Assembly: GCA_009773555.1 (NCBI GenBank)
Contig: WSXZ01000014.1
Coordinates: 1 to 43,565 of the forward strand
Origin: Methylocystaceae bacterium
Lineage (GTDB): Bacteria > Pseudomonadota > Alphaproteobacteria > Rhizobiales > Beijerinckiaceae
DNA: 43,565 nt
Reading direction: 5' to 3'
Every line of letters begins with the position of its first letter. Position 1 is the first letter of the stretch. The translations under genes and the position numbers were made by a program. The notes beneath the pieces are model-generated. The model was not told where the DNA came from. It did no database searches and saw only the letters and a list, made by a program, of their open reading frames with translations. Of the stretch, positions 33,809-43,200 are shown one piece after another.

Positions 33809-36136
33809 TCACCATTCGAATTTGAGCGTTCCAACCACGGTCAACGGCTCCGCAGGGAAGGCCGCCAGACGAGGGCCAGCATTGAAATTAATGTCCGTTG
33901 CGGTGAAATATCGCGTGTTGGTGATGTTGTTGAGATTGAGCTGGGCGGTCAGCTTGTGGCCTTCATACAGCGTCGCATAGCTCGCCATTGCATCGAGCCG
34001 CGCCCATCCGGGAATGAGGAAGGTGTTCTGGATGTCGCCCCAGGCGCGGGTCGAAACCGTCACGCCGCCGCCGACGCGCCAGCCAAGGCCCGTATCGCCG
34101 AAATCATAGGTCAGCCAGACTTTGCCGGAGTGGCGAGGCACATTGTCGAGATGGTTCAAATAGAGTCCGCTCCCATAGGGATTCAGCGGATTTCTCGCAT
34201 TGTCGGCGATCACCTTGGCGTCGATGAGCGCATAATTGGCGAGTATGGCGAGACGATCATTGAAGCGACCCATGATATCGAGTTCAATGCCCCGGCTTCT
34301 TTGAAGACCCGCAAGCTTCAACGCCGTTGGATCCGTCGACGCAAAATCGCGTGTCGTCAGATTCGATCTCGTGAGCTGGAATATCGCGAGATTCGCCGAA
34401 AGATCGGGCAAGGGCTGCGTTTTGAGTCCGACCTCCCACTGAACGCCGATCTGCGGTGGAAAGGTCTGACCAGTCGTCGTCGAATTATTGGGACCGAAGG
34501 AACGCGTGTAGCTGCCGTAGACGCTGGCCTCTGGGATCACGTCGTAGACGACGCCAAATCGCGGGCTCCAAGCTTTGTCCTGGCGTGAAGGTCGTCGCAG
34601 CCGGTCTTGCGCCGCCGCCCATGCGCTGGCGCTGTAGTTGGGAGCGGCGCTTGCAGAGCTGCCGCTCGTCACGTCGGCGATGTCGTAACGCACGCCCAGC
34701 AGGATATGCGCCTTGTCATCCAGGACGTTGATGAGGTCCTGGACATACATGCCCTTTTGGCGCTGCAGATTCGATGAATAGCCTTTATTGAGGCCGCCGA
34801 ACAACGCAGAATCATATGCCCAGCCCGGAACCAGTCCATAGATCGGGGCGAAAACGTTTATCGGAAACCGCGCGGCTCTTCCGAACGCATAGACGTTGTA
34901 CTGGTTCAGATAATCCAACCCGAACAAGAATGTATGCTTGGCTCCGAAGGTATCAAACTTGCCTTCAAGATTGATGTTCGTTGAAAATGCGTCTCCCTGA
35001 GTCGATTGGAACTGAGTGAATCGGTTCAGCGTGACTGCATCCAAAAAGCCCACCGCAATGATGCCTCTTTCCATACTATTGTGCGACAAATAAAGGAAAC
35101 GATTGACGATCTTCCAGTCCTCGTTGAGGTTTTGTCTGAACACGTAGCTTCCTACGAAGGAATCCGTGCCGCTACGGGGAACGTTTGGCTCCTGATAAGA
35201 ACGCCGGAGCGGAACGTCGAGGGGCGCCGACGCATTGGGTAACGTCGGAATGCCGTTCACCACATTGACCTTATTGCTGAGATACTGGAGATCGGCGGTG
35301 AATTCCGTCCAGGGGCTCGGCTGATAGGTCACGACCGGCGCGATCAGGAAGCGCTCGCCGTGTTGGAATTGCCGAAACACGCGGCTGTTCTGATAGGCGC
35401 CTGAGACGCGGTAGGCGAGTCCCTGAACCTGCTCCACCGGCGCCGAGAAATCCCATTGCGTTCGATAATGATCGTAGTTCCCAATCTGCTGTTCGACGAC
35501 GTAGCGCGGCGTGAACAGCGGCTGTTTCGTCACGATGTTGACGAGGCCGCCAGGATCGGAGCGGCCGTAGAGGATCGACGCTGGCCCCTTGAGCACCTCG
35601 ATGCGCTCGACATTGGCGAGGTCGGTGAATAAGCCGAAGAAGCCGCCCTGATTGAGCTGGTTGCGAAACGTTTGGCGGACGTCGAAGCCACGAATCTTGA
35701 ATGTATAACCGGTGATGTCGTTGTTCCCACGATTGGTCCCGCGAGCTCCCGGAACGTTTTCGAGTGCGCCTTGCAAACTCGTGAGCGCCTGATCGCGGAT
35801 CACCTGCTTGGGCACGACATTGATCGTGACAGGCGTCTGTCTGATCGGAATGTCCGCCTTCATCCCAGTCGATGCATCGTGGACGACATAGCCTTCGGTC
35901 GGATTTTTCGGTTCGCTGGAGACGGTGGACGTTCCGCCCTGTGTCTCGGCGCTCGTCGTCGGTCCTAACGCTGGCCTTCCCCCCGGCCCGGGAGCGGCGC
36001 GCGGCGCCGGCCCCACGCGCCGCTGGCCGCCGACGTCGATGGTGGGCAGCGATTGCTGCGCTTGGGCGAGCGAGGCTGAAAGCGCAAGTCCGAGTGCGCC
36101 GGCGGAAACGCCGCGCGATAGGCTGCAACGAAACAT
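33809..36136 (-). CDS. TonB-dependent siderophore receptor
   Basis: A 775-residue outer-membrane receptor. The signal peptide ends near residue 26 (SASLAQA). A TonB-box-like LPTIDVGG follows, then a proline/glycine-rich linker. The plug domain starts at about 85 (IPIRQTPVTINVVPKQVIRDQ, later RGFDVRQTFRNQ and VLKGPASILYGRSDPGGLVN). The rest is a 22-strand barrel ending in the aromatic VVGTLKFEW. Subfamily features (RIEVLKGP, NDRLAILANYALIDAKV, DNVPRHSGKVWLTYDF) place it with ferric-hydroxamate/catecholate siderophore receptors. There is no N-terminal signalling domain, so it does not itself trigger a FecR/FecI cascade. It is operonic with the PepSY gene downstream. Confidence 0.95.
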   Translation of the reverse strand: MFRCSLSRGVSAGALGLALSASLAQAQQSLPTIDVGGQRRVGPAPRAAPGPGGRPALGPTTSAETQGGTSTVSSEPKNPTEGYVVHDASTGMKADIPIRQTPVTINVVPKQVIRDQALTSLQGALENVPGARGTNRGNNDITGYTFKIRGFDVRQTFRNQLNQGGFFGLFTDLANVERIEVLKGPASILYGRSDPGGLVNIVTKQPLFTPRYVVEQQIGNYDHYRTQWDFSAPVEQVQGLAYRVSGAYQNSRVFRQFQHGERFLIAPVVTYQPSPWTEFTADLQYLSNKVNVVNGIPTLPNASAPLDVPLRRSYQEPNVPRSGTDSFVGSYVFRQNLNEDWKIVNRFLYLSHNSMERGIIAVGFLDAVTLNRFTQFQSTQGDAFSTNINLEGKFDTFGAKHTFLFGLDYLNQYNVYAFGRAARFPINVFAPIYGLVPGWAYDSALFGGLNKGYSSNLQRQKGMYVQDLINVLDDKAHILLGVRYDIADVTSGSSASAAPNYSASAWAAAQDRLRRPSRQDKAWSPRFGVVYDVIPEASVYGSYTRSFGPNNSTTTGQTFPPQIGVQWEVGLKTQPLPDLSANLAIFQLTRSNLTTRDFASTDPTALKLAGLQRSRGIELDIMGRFNDRLAILANYALIDAKVIADNARNPLNPYGSGLYLNHLDNVPRHSGKVWLTYDFGDTGLGWRVGGGVTVSTRAWGDIQNTFLIPGWARLDAMASYATLYEGHKLTAQLNLNNITNTRYFTATDINFNAGPRLAAFPAEPLTVVGTLKFEW

Positions 36137-36215
36137 GAGATTTCTCCAGGCGCGGCGACTTGCGCCCGCGCGAACCGAGGTGAAGAAATGCAGCGGCTAA
36201 ACCGCGTGCAGTCGG

Positions 36216-36635
36216 TCAGGAGAAGATTGGGGGCCCGCGCGACGAGTGGGAGTTGATCCAGCCTTTCGGCGGCGCGCCCAAAGTGGCGATCGCGGTCGAT
36301 TCCAGCGTCGATATCAGGGCAAATGGAACGAAACGGACAGTCCCGATCTGCAAGATGGCGGGGTCGAAGCTGGATACATGGCCTCTGGCGATGCAAAAAA
36401 CGCAGCTTTTATGATGATGATGGCGGGGAGAGTTTGGAACGCCGTCCCCATCCACATCCGCATTGTAGCAATCGGCGACGATGGCGGATGCTTCGGCGCT
36501 CGCGCCCCATGCGCCGCCGGTCCGTCCATTGGAGAGAAGATCGAGGCCGAGAACTTGCAGAAAGACCAGGCACGCGGCAGCGATCGCGACGCCTGCGCGC
36601 GCTGATCTGTTCCGACGTGTCCAAAGCCTTGTCAC
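36216..36635 (-). CDS. DUF2946-like small exported protein with His/Cys motif
   Basis: A 139-residue protein. An N-terminal hydrophobic segment (VAIAAACLVFLQVLGLDLL, residues 16-34) acts as signal or anchor. The middle carries RHHHHKSCVFCIARG, a four-histidine run beside a CxxC, and the end is WINSHSSRGPPIFS. This arrangement matches DUF2946-type proteins, often coded near TonB receptors and copper or iron genes. Metal binding is likely from the residues but unproven. It is the first gene of the minus-strand iron-uptake run, 79 bases before the receptor. Confidence 0.75.
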   Translation of the reverse strand: MTRLWTRRNRSARAGVAIAAACLVFLQVLGLDLLSNGRTGGAWGASAEASAIVADCYNADVDGDGVPNSPRHHHHKSCVFCIARGHVSSFDPAILQIGTVRFVPFALISTLESTAIATLGAPPKGWINSHSSRGPPIFS

Positions 36636-36928
36636 CGTTCGATTACCCCGAAATTTTTGCCCTGCCGCTAGCTCAAAGAAAAAGCGGTTAGAAGCTCAGG
36701 CGCCGGCGCATGCGGCGCGTTCGTGGAATCAAACGTAACTTTTTTCGAAGCCCGGAAAGTTTCATGACGATTCCAACCCCTGGGCAGTAGCGATAATTTT
36801 GTTATTGTTGCATCTTCGCCACACCCAAGGCTCGTCGGATTGACCTTGTAAGGGGATGTCTGCTCTGATCGTTCCTCCAATAGACAGCTTGGCAAGAGCG
36901 ATTTTTGTGTTCCTTGGCGGAAGGTCAC
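36636..36928. promoter_or_regulatory. Divergent intergenic region between the iron-uptake run and the two-component genes
   Basis: This 293-base gap must contain promoters in both directions. It has an AT-rich block around 36785-36810 (GATAATTTTGTTATTG) and ends in GGAAGGTC before the response-regulator ATG. No clear gene or Fur-type 19-bp palindrome is seen by eye. Confidence 0.4.
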
Positions 36929-37603
36929 ATGCGAATTCTCTTGGTTGAAGATGAGTTGGAGGTCGCGCGCTCGATTTCCCGCGAACTCGCCCGCGCAGGA
37001 TTTGTCGCCGACCATGTTGCCTCGATCGACGAAGCTCGGCGGGCGCTGAAAGCTCTTCCCTACGCTCTGGTGATGCTGGATCGGCGGCTGCCCGACGGCG
37101 ACGGGTTGTCCTTGGCGCCAGAGATGCGCCGGATGCGGCCAGGCGTTCAGGTCTTGATATTGACCGCTTGCAACAAGACGGACGAGATCGTGGCGGGCCT
37201 CGACGCCGGCGCCGACGATTATCTGACGAAGCCTTTCGACTTCGATGAATTATTGGCGAGGACGCGTGTCGCTATGCGTCGCCATGGCGGTTCGCTTCCG
37301 GCGATTGTCGTCGGCGATCTGTCCTTCGATCCGCGCCTTCGCGATGTTTCGGTGCGCGGCAAATCAGTTGTCTTGCATGGACGCGAGTTGAAGCTGCTTG
37401 AAGTTCTCATGCGTCATGCGGATCGCATGGTGTCGCGCCAGACCCTCCTCGAGGAAATCTACGGTTTTGACGAAGACATCCAGCCGAGCGTCTTGAACCT
37501 GCTTGTCTTGCGCTTACGTCGGCGTTTGGAAGAATTCGGCGCCAGCGTGACAATTCACGCGGCGCGCGGCGTCGGCTATATGATAAGGGCGTCGCGTCCG
37601 TGA
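36929..37603 (+). CDS. OmpR-family response regulator
   Basis: A 224-residue two-domain regulator. In the receiver domain, residues 1-120, the acidic pocket is Glu7/Asp8, the phosphorylation site is Asp51 in VMLDRRLPDGDGL, and the conserved lysine is in LTKPFDF. The DNA-binding domain, about 130-220, is a winged helix (GRELKLLEVLMRHADRMVSR, then HAARGVGYMIR). The ATG at 36929 is chosen over an in-frame TTG at 36905 because it gives the standard RILLVEDE start and follows GGAAGGT. It overlaps the kinase gene by four bases. It is divergent from the iron/siderophore genes, which it may control; the signal is unknown. Confidence 0.94.
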   Translation: MRILLVEDELEVARSISRELARAGFVADHVASIDEARRALKALPYALVMLDRRLPDGDGLSLAPEMRRMRPGVQVLILTACNKTDEIVAGLDAGADDYLTKPFDFDELLARTRVAMRRHGGSLPAIVVGDLSFDPRLRDVSVRGKSVVLHGRELKLLEVLMRHADRMVSRQTLLEEIYGFDEDIQPSVLNLLVLRLRRRLEEFGASVTIHAARGVGYMIRASRP

Positions 37604-39025
37604 TAAGATGGCGTTCGCTGTCGTCGCGCTTGATCGCCTATTGGATCGTCGGCTCGGCGTTCGTGTTTTTCACGCTGCCGGCTGTGATACATCTTTCCCT
37701 CGCGGCGCTTCGGCTTGCCGTCTATCCGGAAGTGAATCTCGAAAGCTGGACCACGCAGAGGGCCCGCTATGTCGTGGAGGCGGCCCTTCGACAGGAGCGG
37801 GATGGCCGAAAATTCGTCGAGCAAACCGACGTCTTGCGCGCGTACATGAGCCGTAATCCGGATTTTCGATTTGCCGCCATCGACGCGACCCTCGGCGTCC
37901 TTCTGCCCGGATCGTCGGTCGAATTGGCGAATGCCTTCTCGCCGCTCACGCGAGTCGACTTGATCGCTCTTTCATTTCATCTGGCCGACGATCCCAACCC
38001 GGACGCTCGCGGATGGGTTCGCTCGATCGACACTGGCGTCGGCAGGATCACATTCATTCTCTATGGCGCACATTTCCATTGGGATGATGTGCTCTACAAT
38101 ATGTCCTATTACTTCACGATCCAGAATCTTTTCGTCTATCTCCCGCTCGCCGGGGTAATGGCGTTGATTGCCGTCCTTGTGGTGCGGCGAGGCTTGGCCC
38201 CTTTGCGCAGGGCGGCTGAGAGAGTCGCCAGGATCGGCGTGAATTCGCTCAACGAGCGCATTCCCTGCGCCGAGCTGCCTTTGGAAATCCTGCCTTTTGT
38301 CGAGTCGGTGAACAATGCGCTGGCGCGCGTCGACGACAGCGTGTCCCGCCAAAAACGTTTCCTCGCCAACGCGGCCCATGAACTGCGCACGCCAATCACG
38401 ATATTATGCGCCCATATCGCCAATCCCGACGAGGCGACGTTCCGGCAAGACGTCAAGCGCGACGCGCGGCGCATTCGCACCATCGTCGAGCAATTGCTGA
38501 GCGTGGCGCACATTGAGGGTCAAAAGGACGCGATCGGAAAAGCCGCCGACCTCGGAAAAACGGCCCTCTCCGTGATCTTGGATTACATGCCCTTGGCGAT
38601 CCAAAACGGCCGCACTATCGAACTGGACTGTCCGCCTTCACCCGTCAATGTGCACGCCGATCCATGGGCCCTGGAAAGCGTCATCACAAATTTGATTGAA
38701 AACGCCGTTCGCGCCGAACCTGCGGGTGGAACGGTTTTGGTGCGCGTATTGCCGGACGCGACGATCGAAGTCATCGATCACGGCCCTGGCGTCGCCGCGG
38801 AAGATCGCAATGCTATCTTTGAGCCGTTCTGGCGAAAAAGCGACACTGCCCGGCGCCGGATTAGGCCTCGCTATCGCAAAGGAGCTGGTGGACAAACTTG
38901 GGGGGCGGATCTGGGTCGAAGAAACGCCCGGCGGCGGCGCGACCTTCAAGTTGTCGCTCCGGCGAACTGACTCAATTGGAGCTGCGGCAGAGGTCCGGAC
39001 AAAGCTTCATAGCGGCGTAGCGTAG
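37600..39025 (+). pseudogene. Sensor histidine kinase gene with a frameshift in the ATPase domain
   Basis: Frame 1 (GTG at 37600, translationally overlapping the regulator) gives membrane helix 1 (about 13-38), a periplasmic domain, and helix 2 (about 175-195). A HAMP-like segment follows, then the phosphoacceptor His260 in AAHELRTPITIL, the N box NLIENAVRAEP and the D box DHGPGVAAED. At about 38842-38851 the G2 region shifts: frame 1 continues as an arginine-rich tail to 38970. The expected PGAGLGLAIAKELVDKLGGR and GGGATFKLSL follow in the next frame to 39025. One extra base or two missing bases would explain it. If real, the kinase loses its nucleotide lid and probably its activity; an assembly error is equally possible. 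Confidence 0.85.
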
Positions 39026-39149
39026 GAATATTGCCCATCTTCATCGACCGGGGCGCGCCAAGTAAATCAATTGGTTAATGAAAAAGATTACGCCTAATCG
39101 GGGCACGTGCCCAACTTTTACCGAATAAGCATGGGCGAACGGCCGTGAA

Positions 39150-39440
39150 CGCGCCGTCCATATCGCGTAATCCAAGCCCTGCCGCGGTGCTGCGACAGGC
39201 GTCGCGTGGACGATCTGTCCCGACATAGCGATGAAGCCAGAATCGCGGAAAACCGCGTCGAGCGCGCCAACCAAGACTCTAACGCTTTCGCCTTGCTTCA
39301 GCTTCTCCCGAAACAGCCAAATCGTGCGCGCATCGGAACACGATAGGCGAGCGACAGCCCGAGGAACCGCATGAACGACATGCGGTCGTTGATCAGGAAC
39401 TCGGCGCGCTCGTCCATCGCCACGCGGCTTCGGCAATGCA
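39150..39440 (-). pseudogene. IS5-family transposase remnant, frameshifted
   Basis: Two minus-strand frames carry neighbouring pieces of one transposase: AEFLINDRMSFMRFLGLSLAYRVP (about 39330-39425), and then ARTIWLFREKLKQGESV, FIAMSGQIVHATPVAAPRQ (about 39185-39340). The pattern 'RxSFxRFLGLxLxxxxPDxxTIWLFRExL' and 'GQIVDATxVxAPRQ' (first catalytic Asp, here His) is that of IS5-type enzymes. The frame changes near 39340 and nothing recognisable remains beyond APRQ. It differs in subgroup from the remnants at 22053 and 28176. Confidence 0.7.
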
Positions 39441-40041
39441 CAGCAAAGTGGCGATGTTGATTTTCTATGCCAACACAGCGCGTGCGGCGCGGTCGACGCG
39501 CATACTCGCGAAGCCTATCTTCGAATTTGTGCCCGCGCATCGATTGCTGCGCGCAGCCGCGCTTCGCGTTCGCAACTCGATGCGGTCATGGTGCGGGTCT
39601 TGCGCAAGTTGCGATCTGACCGCGCCGAATGCGTCGCGCTTCAGGGAGGCTCGCGAAGAAACCACCGGCCCCGCTCGTCGCGGGCGGTCTTGGCGGTTCG
39701 CTTGGTAGGTTGGTTCAACGCGAATCCGGCGCGCCTCCGGAAGCAACTTCCGAAATCAAATGCGCGACTTTGGCGAGAGGCTCCGGCTGGGCAAGCCCAG
39801 CGCGAAGACGCCGCACTATTTTTCATCATCGCGGCGCCCCGCCGAGCGCTTCAAGCTTGCAAGGCGCGATTCTGGAGCGTAGCAAAATTACCGGATTCAC
39901 CGCTCGCCGGCAATCAGCGGAATTCCTCCGATGGTGGCAGACAACCGGTCGATACATAAGTGGGCGCCAGGCGAACAGCCTCTTGGGGGTCGAAGTTCGT
40001 GTCCAGTTCGTCAACAGGTGAACCGCCCCGTCGCCGACAGT
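39441..40041. other. Gene-poor debris between IS remnant and transglutaminase fragment
   Basis: About 600 bases without a supported gene. Open frames on both strands are short, arginine-rich and lack ribosome-binding sites or family motifs. Given the broken genes on either side, this is probably decayed sequence from rearrangements. Confidence 0.5.
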
Positions 40042-40299
40042 TCATCGTATTGGCGCTGCGCTGACCGACACATCGACATGCATGCCTATCGTGTCGACTT
40101 CACTGCCAACGAATCCGCCAGAGATGGGGATCGCTTGGGCGGCCTCGCGGGTTACGCCGACGCGTATCAGGTTCGCGCCGGCAATCAGACCGTTGGTCGG
40201 GTCGTATTCGACACAGCCAGCGCCGGGCAAATAGACGCCGCACCAAGCATACGTGCTTCCGCCGCCGCGGGTCTCATCTCGAATGATCTCGCAGGCGTC
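40042..40299 (-). pseudogene. C-terminal fragment of a transglutaminase-like protein
   Basis: Directly after the stop of the second ATPase fusion, and in the same frame, the minus strand reads TYAWCGVYLPGAGCVEYDPTNG, ANLIRVGVTREAAQAIPISGGF and ends MHVDVSVSAAPIR. Bacterial transglutaminase-like proteins have 'HAWxEVYxPGxGWxxxDPTN' with catalytic His and Asp, then 'IxVAxxRDxxxxxPxxG'. Here the catalytic His position is Tyr (TYAW) and the Asp of DPTN is kept. The N-terminal two thirds, including the catalytic Cys, are absent. It is a leftover joined to the ATPase gene by a deletion or rearrangement. Confidence 0.65.
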
Positions 40300-43200
40300 C
40301 TATTCGGGCGTCGCGGCGGAATTTGGCGCAATGACGAATAGCGGAAACTCTTGATTGACTTGAAACTGTTGGCCCGCTTCGGCGTTGCGTGAAATGACCG
40401 TGCCGTCGACGGGCGAGAAAATGTCCGTGAGCGCAAGATCGTTCTTCGCCGCCGCAAGCGCCTTTTGGCTTCTCGCGACGTCAGCTTCGTCAGCGGCAGC
40501 CCGCGCCTTCGCCCTTTCGTATATGACGCGCGACCTGTCGAGCGCCGCGCGGGACTTGGCGCCGTGCGCGCCCAGATCCTGCCTTCGCTCGAAATCCTTT
40601 TGCGCGCGCAGCAGGGCCTCTGCGCTCCTGTCGCGCCGCTGCTGAGCGTTCGCCAGAGCCGCCTTTTCCCGATCCACCACAGCCTCGAAAGGCCGCGGAT
40701 CGATCTTGCCGCAAAGCTGGCCCGCTTTGATTGCGGCGTCCGGCTCGCAGAACATCGCATCGATTCTCCCCGACACCCGCGCGCCGAAGGTCACTGGAAT
40801 CGGCGCATCCATCCACTCCTTTGCTGTTCCCGAATGGATCGCAGCGCTCTCGCGCAGGTCTTCACTCACATATTGATTCGCGGCGCCTCGATGCAGATAC
40901 GAATAGACTTCTCCAGCGATCAGGCCCAATACCGCAAGCCCTCCCAACGCCCCCTGCCAATTGGCCGAGCGGCGAGAAGCCGGCGCCGATGAGGTTTGCG
41001 CGACGGCGCGTTGGATCTCCAGAGGAAGGGACTCGGCCGGCGGTTCCGGGGCCGGCGATGAGCGGCGCCTGGATCGATAGGCGCGAATGACGAATTTCTC
41101 CGCCTCTACGATGAGGAAGAACGCCAAGCCGCCTAAGAACAGCCACGGCCAAACATCCAGGGGAATGGCGGCAGCGCCGAACAAACGCTGCAGCGGCGGC
41201 GCATAAGTGAACAGAAGCTGGAGAATGATAACCGCGCCGACGCCGAGCGGCACATAGCGGTTGCCAAGATGCGCGGCGATCGACAGCGACGAATCCGTCT
41301 TGAAGCGGCTGTTGAACAGATAGAAGACCTGGCCGATGACGAGCGCATTGACTGCAACGGCGCGCGCAAGTTCGTCGGCGGCGTCTTGCGACTTCATCCA
41401 GAAGAACGCCGACAGGGTGAGGACAAGCAGCGCCAGACCAACAAAGATGACCCGCCATATCGCGAAGCCGTCGAGTATCGGTCGCGACACCGCGCGCGGG
41501 GGACGCTGCATCACGTCGATCTCGTGTGGCTCAAAGGAGATGACGAGCCCAAGCGCCACCGACGTCACCATGTTGACCCAAAGGATCTGCGGAGCCGTGA
41601 TCGGCAAGATGAATCCGACGACGATCGCGACGAGAATGACCAGCGCCTGGGCGACGTTGGTCGGCAACATGAAAAGCAGAGCCTTTTCAATATTGTTGTA
41701 GACCGTCCGCCCTTCACGAACCGCCGCCGTGATCGACGCGAAATTGTCGTCGGCGAGCACCATCGCCGCGGCTTCCTTCGTGACCTCGGTGCCTTTGATG
41801 CCCATCGCCACGCCAATATCGGCGCGTTTGAGCGCCGGCGCATCATTAACGCCGTCGCCGGTCATCGCCACGACCTGACCGTTCGCCTGGATCGCTTTCA
41901 CGAGCCGCAGTTTGTGCTCGGGGCTCGCGCGCGCGAAAACGTCAACATTGCGCACCGTCTCCTGGAGCGCGGCGTCGTTCATCTCTTCGATTTCGGCGCC
42001 GGCGACGGCGGTTCTCCCGTCGCCGATGCCGAGCATCTTGGCGATCGCCGCCGCTGTGACCTTGTGATCGCCCGTGATCATCGTCACCCGAATGCCGCCA
42101 TTGTGGCATTCGGCGACGGCCTCGACCGCTTCCTTACGCGGCGGGTCCATCAGTCCGACCAGCCCTAAAAGGATGAGGTCGCGAGGCAAATCCTCGGGCG
42201 CCAGACTCGTTGTCTCAACACGCGGATTGGGCAGCCAGGCTAGTCCCAGCACCCGTTCGCCCTGCGCCGCGAGCCGGTCCGACGCCTGCATCCAATAATC
42301 GCGCATCAGCGGCGTGGGAACGCTTTCAGTTTCCTGCCGGCTGCAGTGCGCCAGAATGACTTCGGGCGCTCCCTTGACGAGCAGCATGCGGCCGCCGCCC
42401 GCGTCCTCATGCAAGGTCGCCATGAATTTGTGTTCGGACTCAAAGGGTATCGCGTCGATCCTGCGCCGCCCCGCTCTTTCGGCTTGCCGGTCGAACCCTA
42501 GTTTGGCGGCGAAAGGATAAAGCGCGGCCTCGGTGGGGTCGCCTTCGACCTTCCACACGCCGTCCGATTGGCGCAGCTCGGAGTCGTTGCAAAGCGCTGA
42601 AACCATGGCCATGCGCTTGAGGACAACGCTTTGACCTGCCGGCTCGCCGTCGAGCAGCACCTCGCCTTCGCTCGCATACCCGTCGCCCGTGACATGATAT
42701 TGCGAATTCGCGCTGACGGCCGAAGCGACCATCATTTCCATGAGCGTCAGCGTGCCGGTCTTGTCGGAGCAAATTCTCGATACGGATCCGAGCGTTTCCA
42801 CTGCGGGAAGGCGGCGGATGATGGCGTTGCGCTGCGCCATCCGCTGCACCCCGATCGCCATCGTAATCGTGATCAGCGCAGGCAAGCCTTCGGGGATCAC
42901 CGAGACGGCGATGCCCACTACCGCTTGAAAAGCCTCGACGAACGGCAGGTCACGCACCCACCGCCCATAGGCGAAGATCAGGACGCTGATGACGCCGATC
43001 ACTTTCGCGATCGTGTGTCCGAACTCTTTGATCTGGCGCAGCAGGGGCGTTTCAAGCACATTGACCGCGGCCAGCATCTGATTGATGCGGCCGAGCTCCG
43101 TCGCTGCGCCTGTGCCGACGACGATCCCCAGGGCGCGACCCGAGACGACCAGAGTGCCTGAGAACGCCAAGTTCTCGCGATCTCCGACCGTCGAATTTTC

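Noticed and set aside
39051-39060. Ten-base match to the 3' end of tRNA-Glu (GGGCGCGCCA) that could mark the far end of an integrated island
   Set aside because: The same ten bases also occur at 9069-9078, unrelated to any island, and the match does not extend into the T arm; it is probably chance in GC-rich DNA.
39588-39959. Plus-strand frame of 123 codons in the debris region
   Set aside because: No ribosome-binding site, no motif, overlapping equally long frames on the other strand, and surrounded by broken genes.
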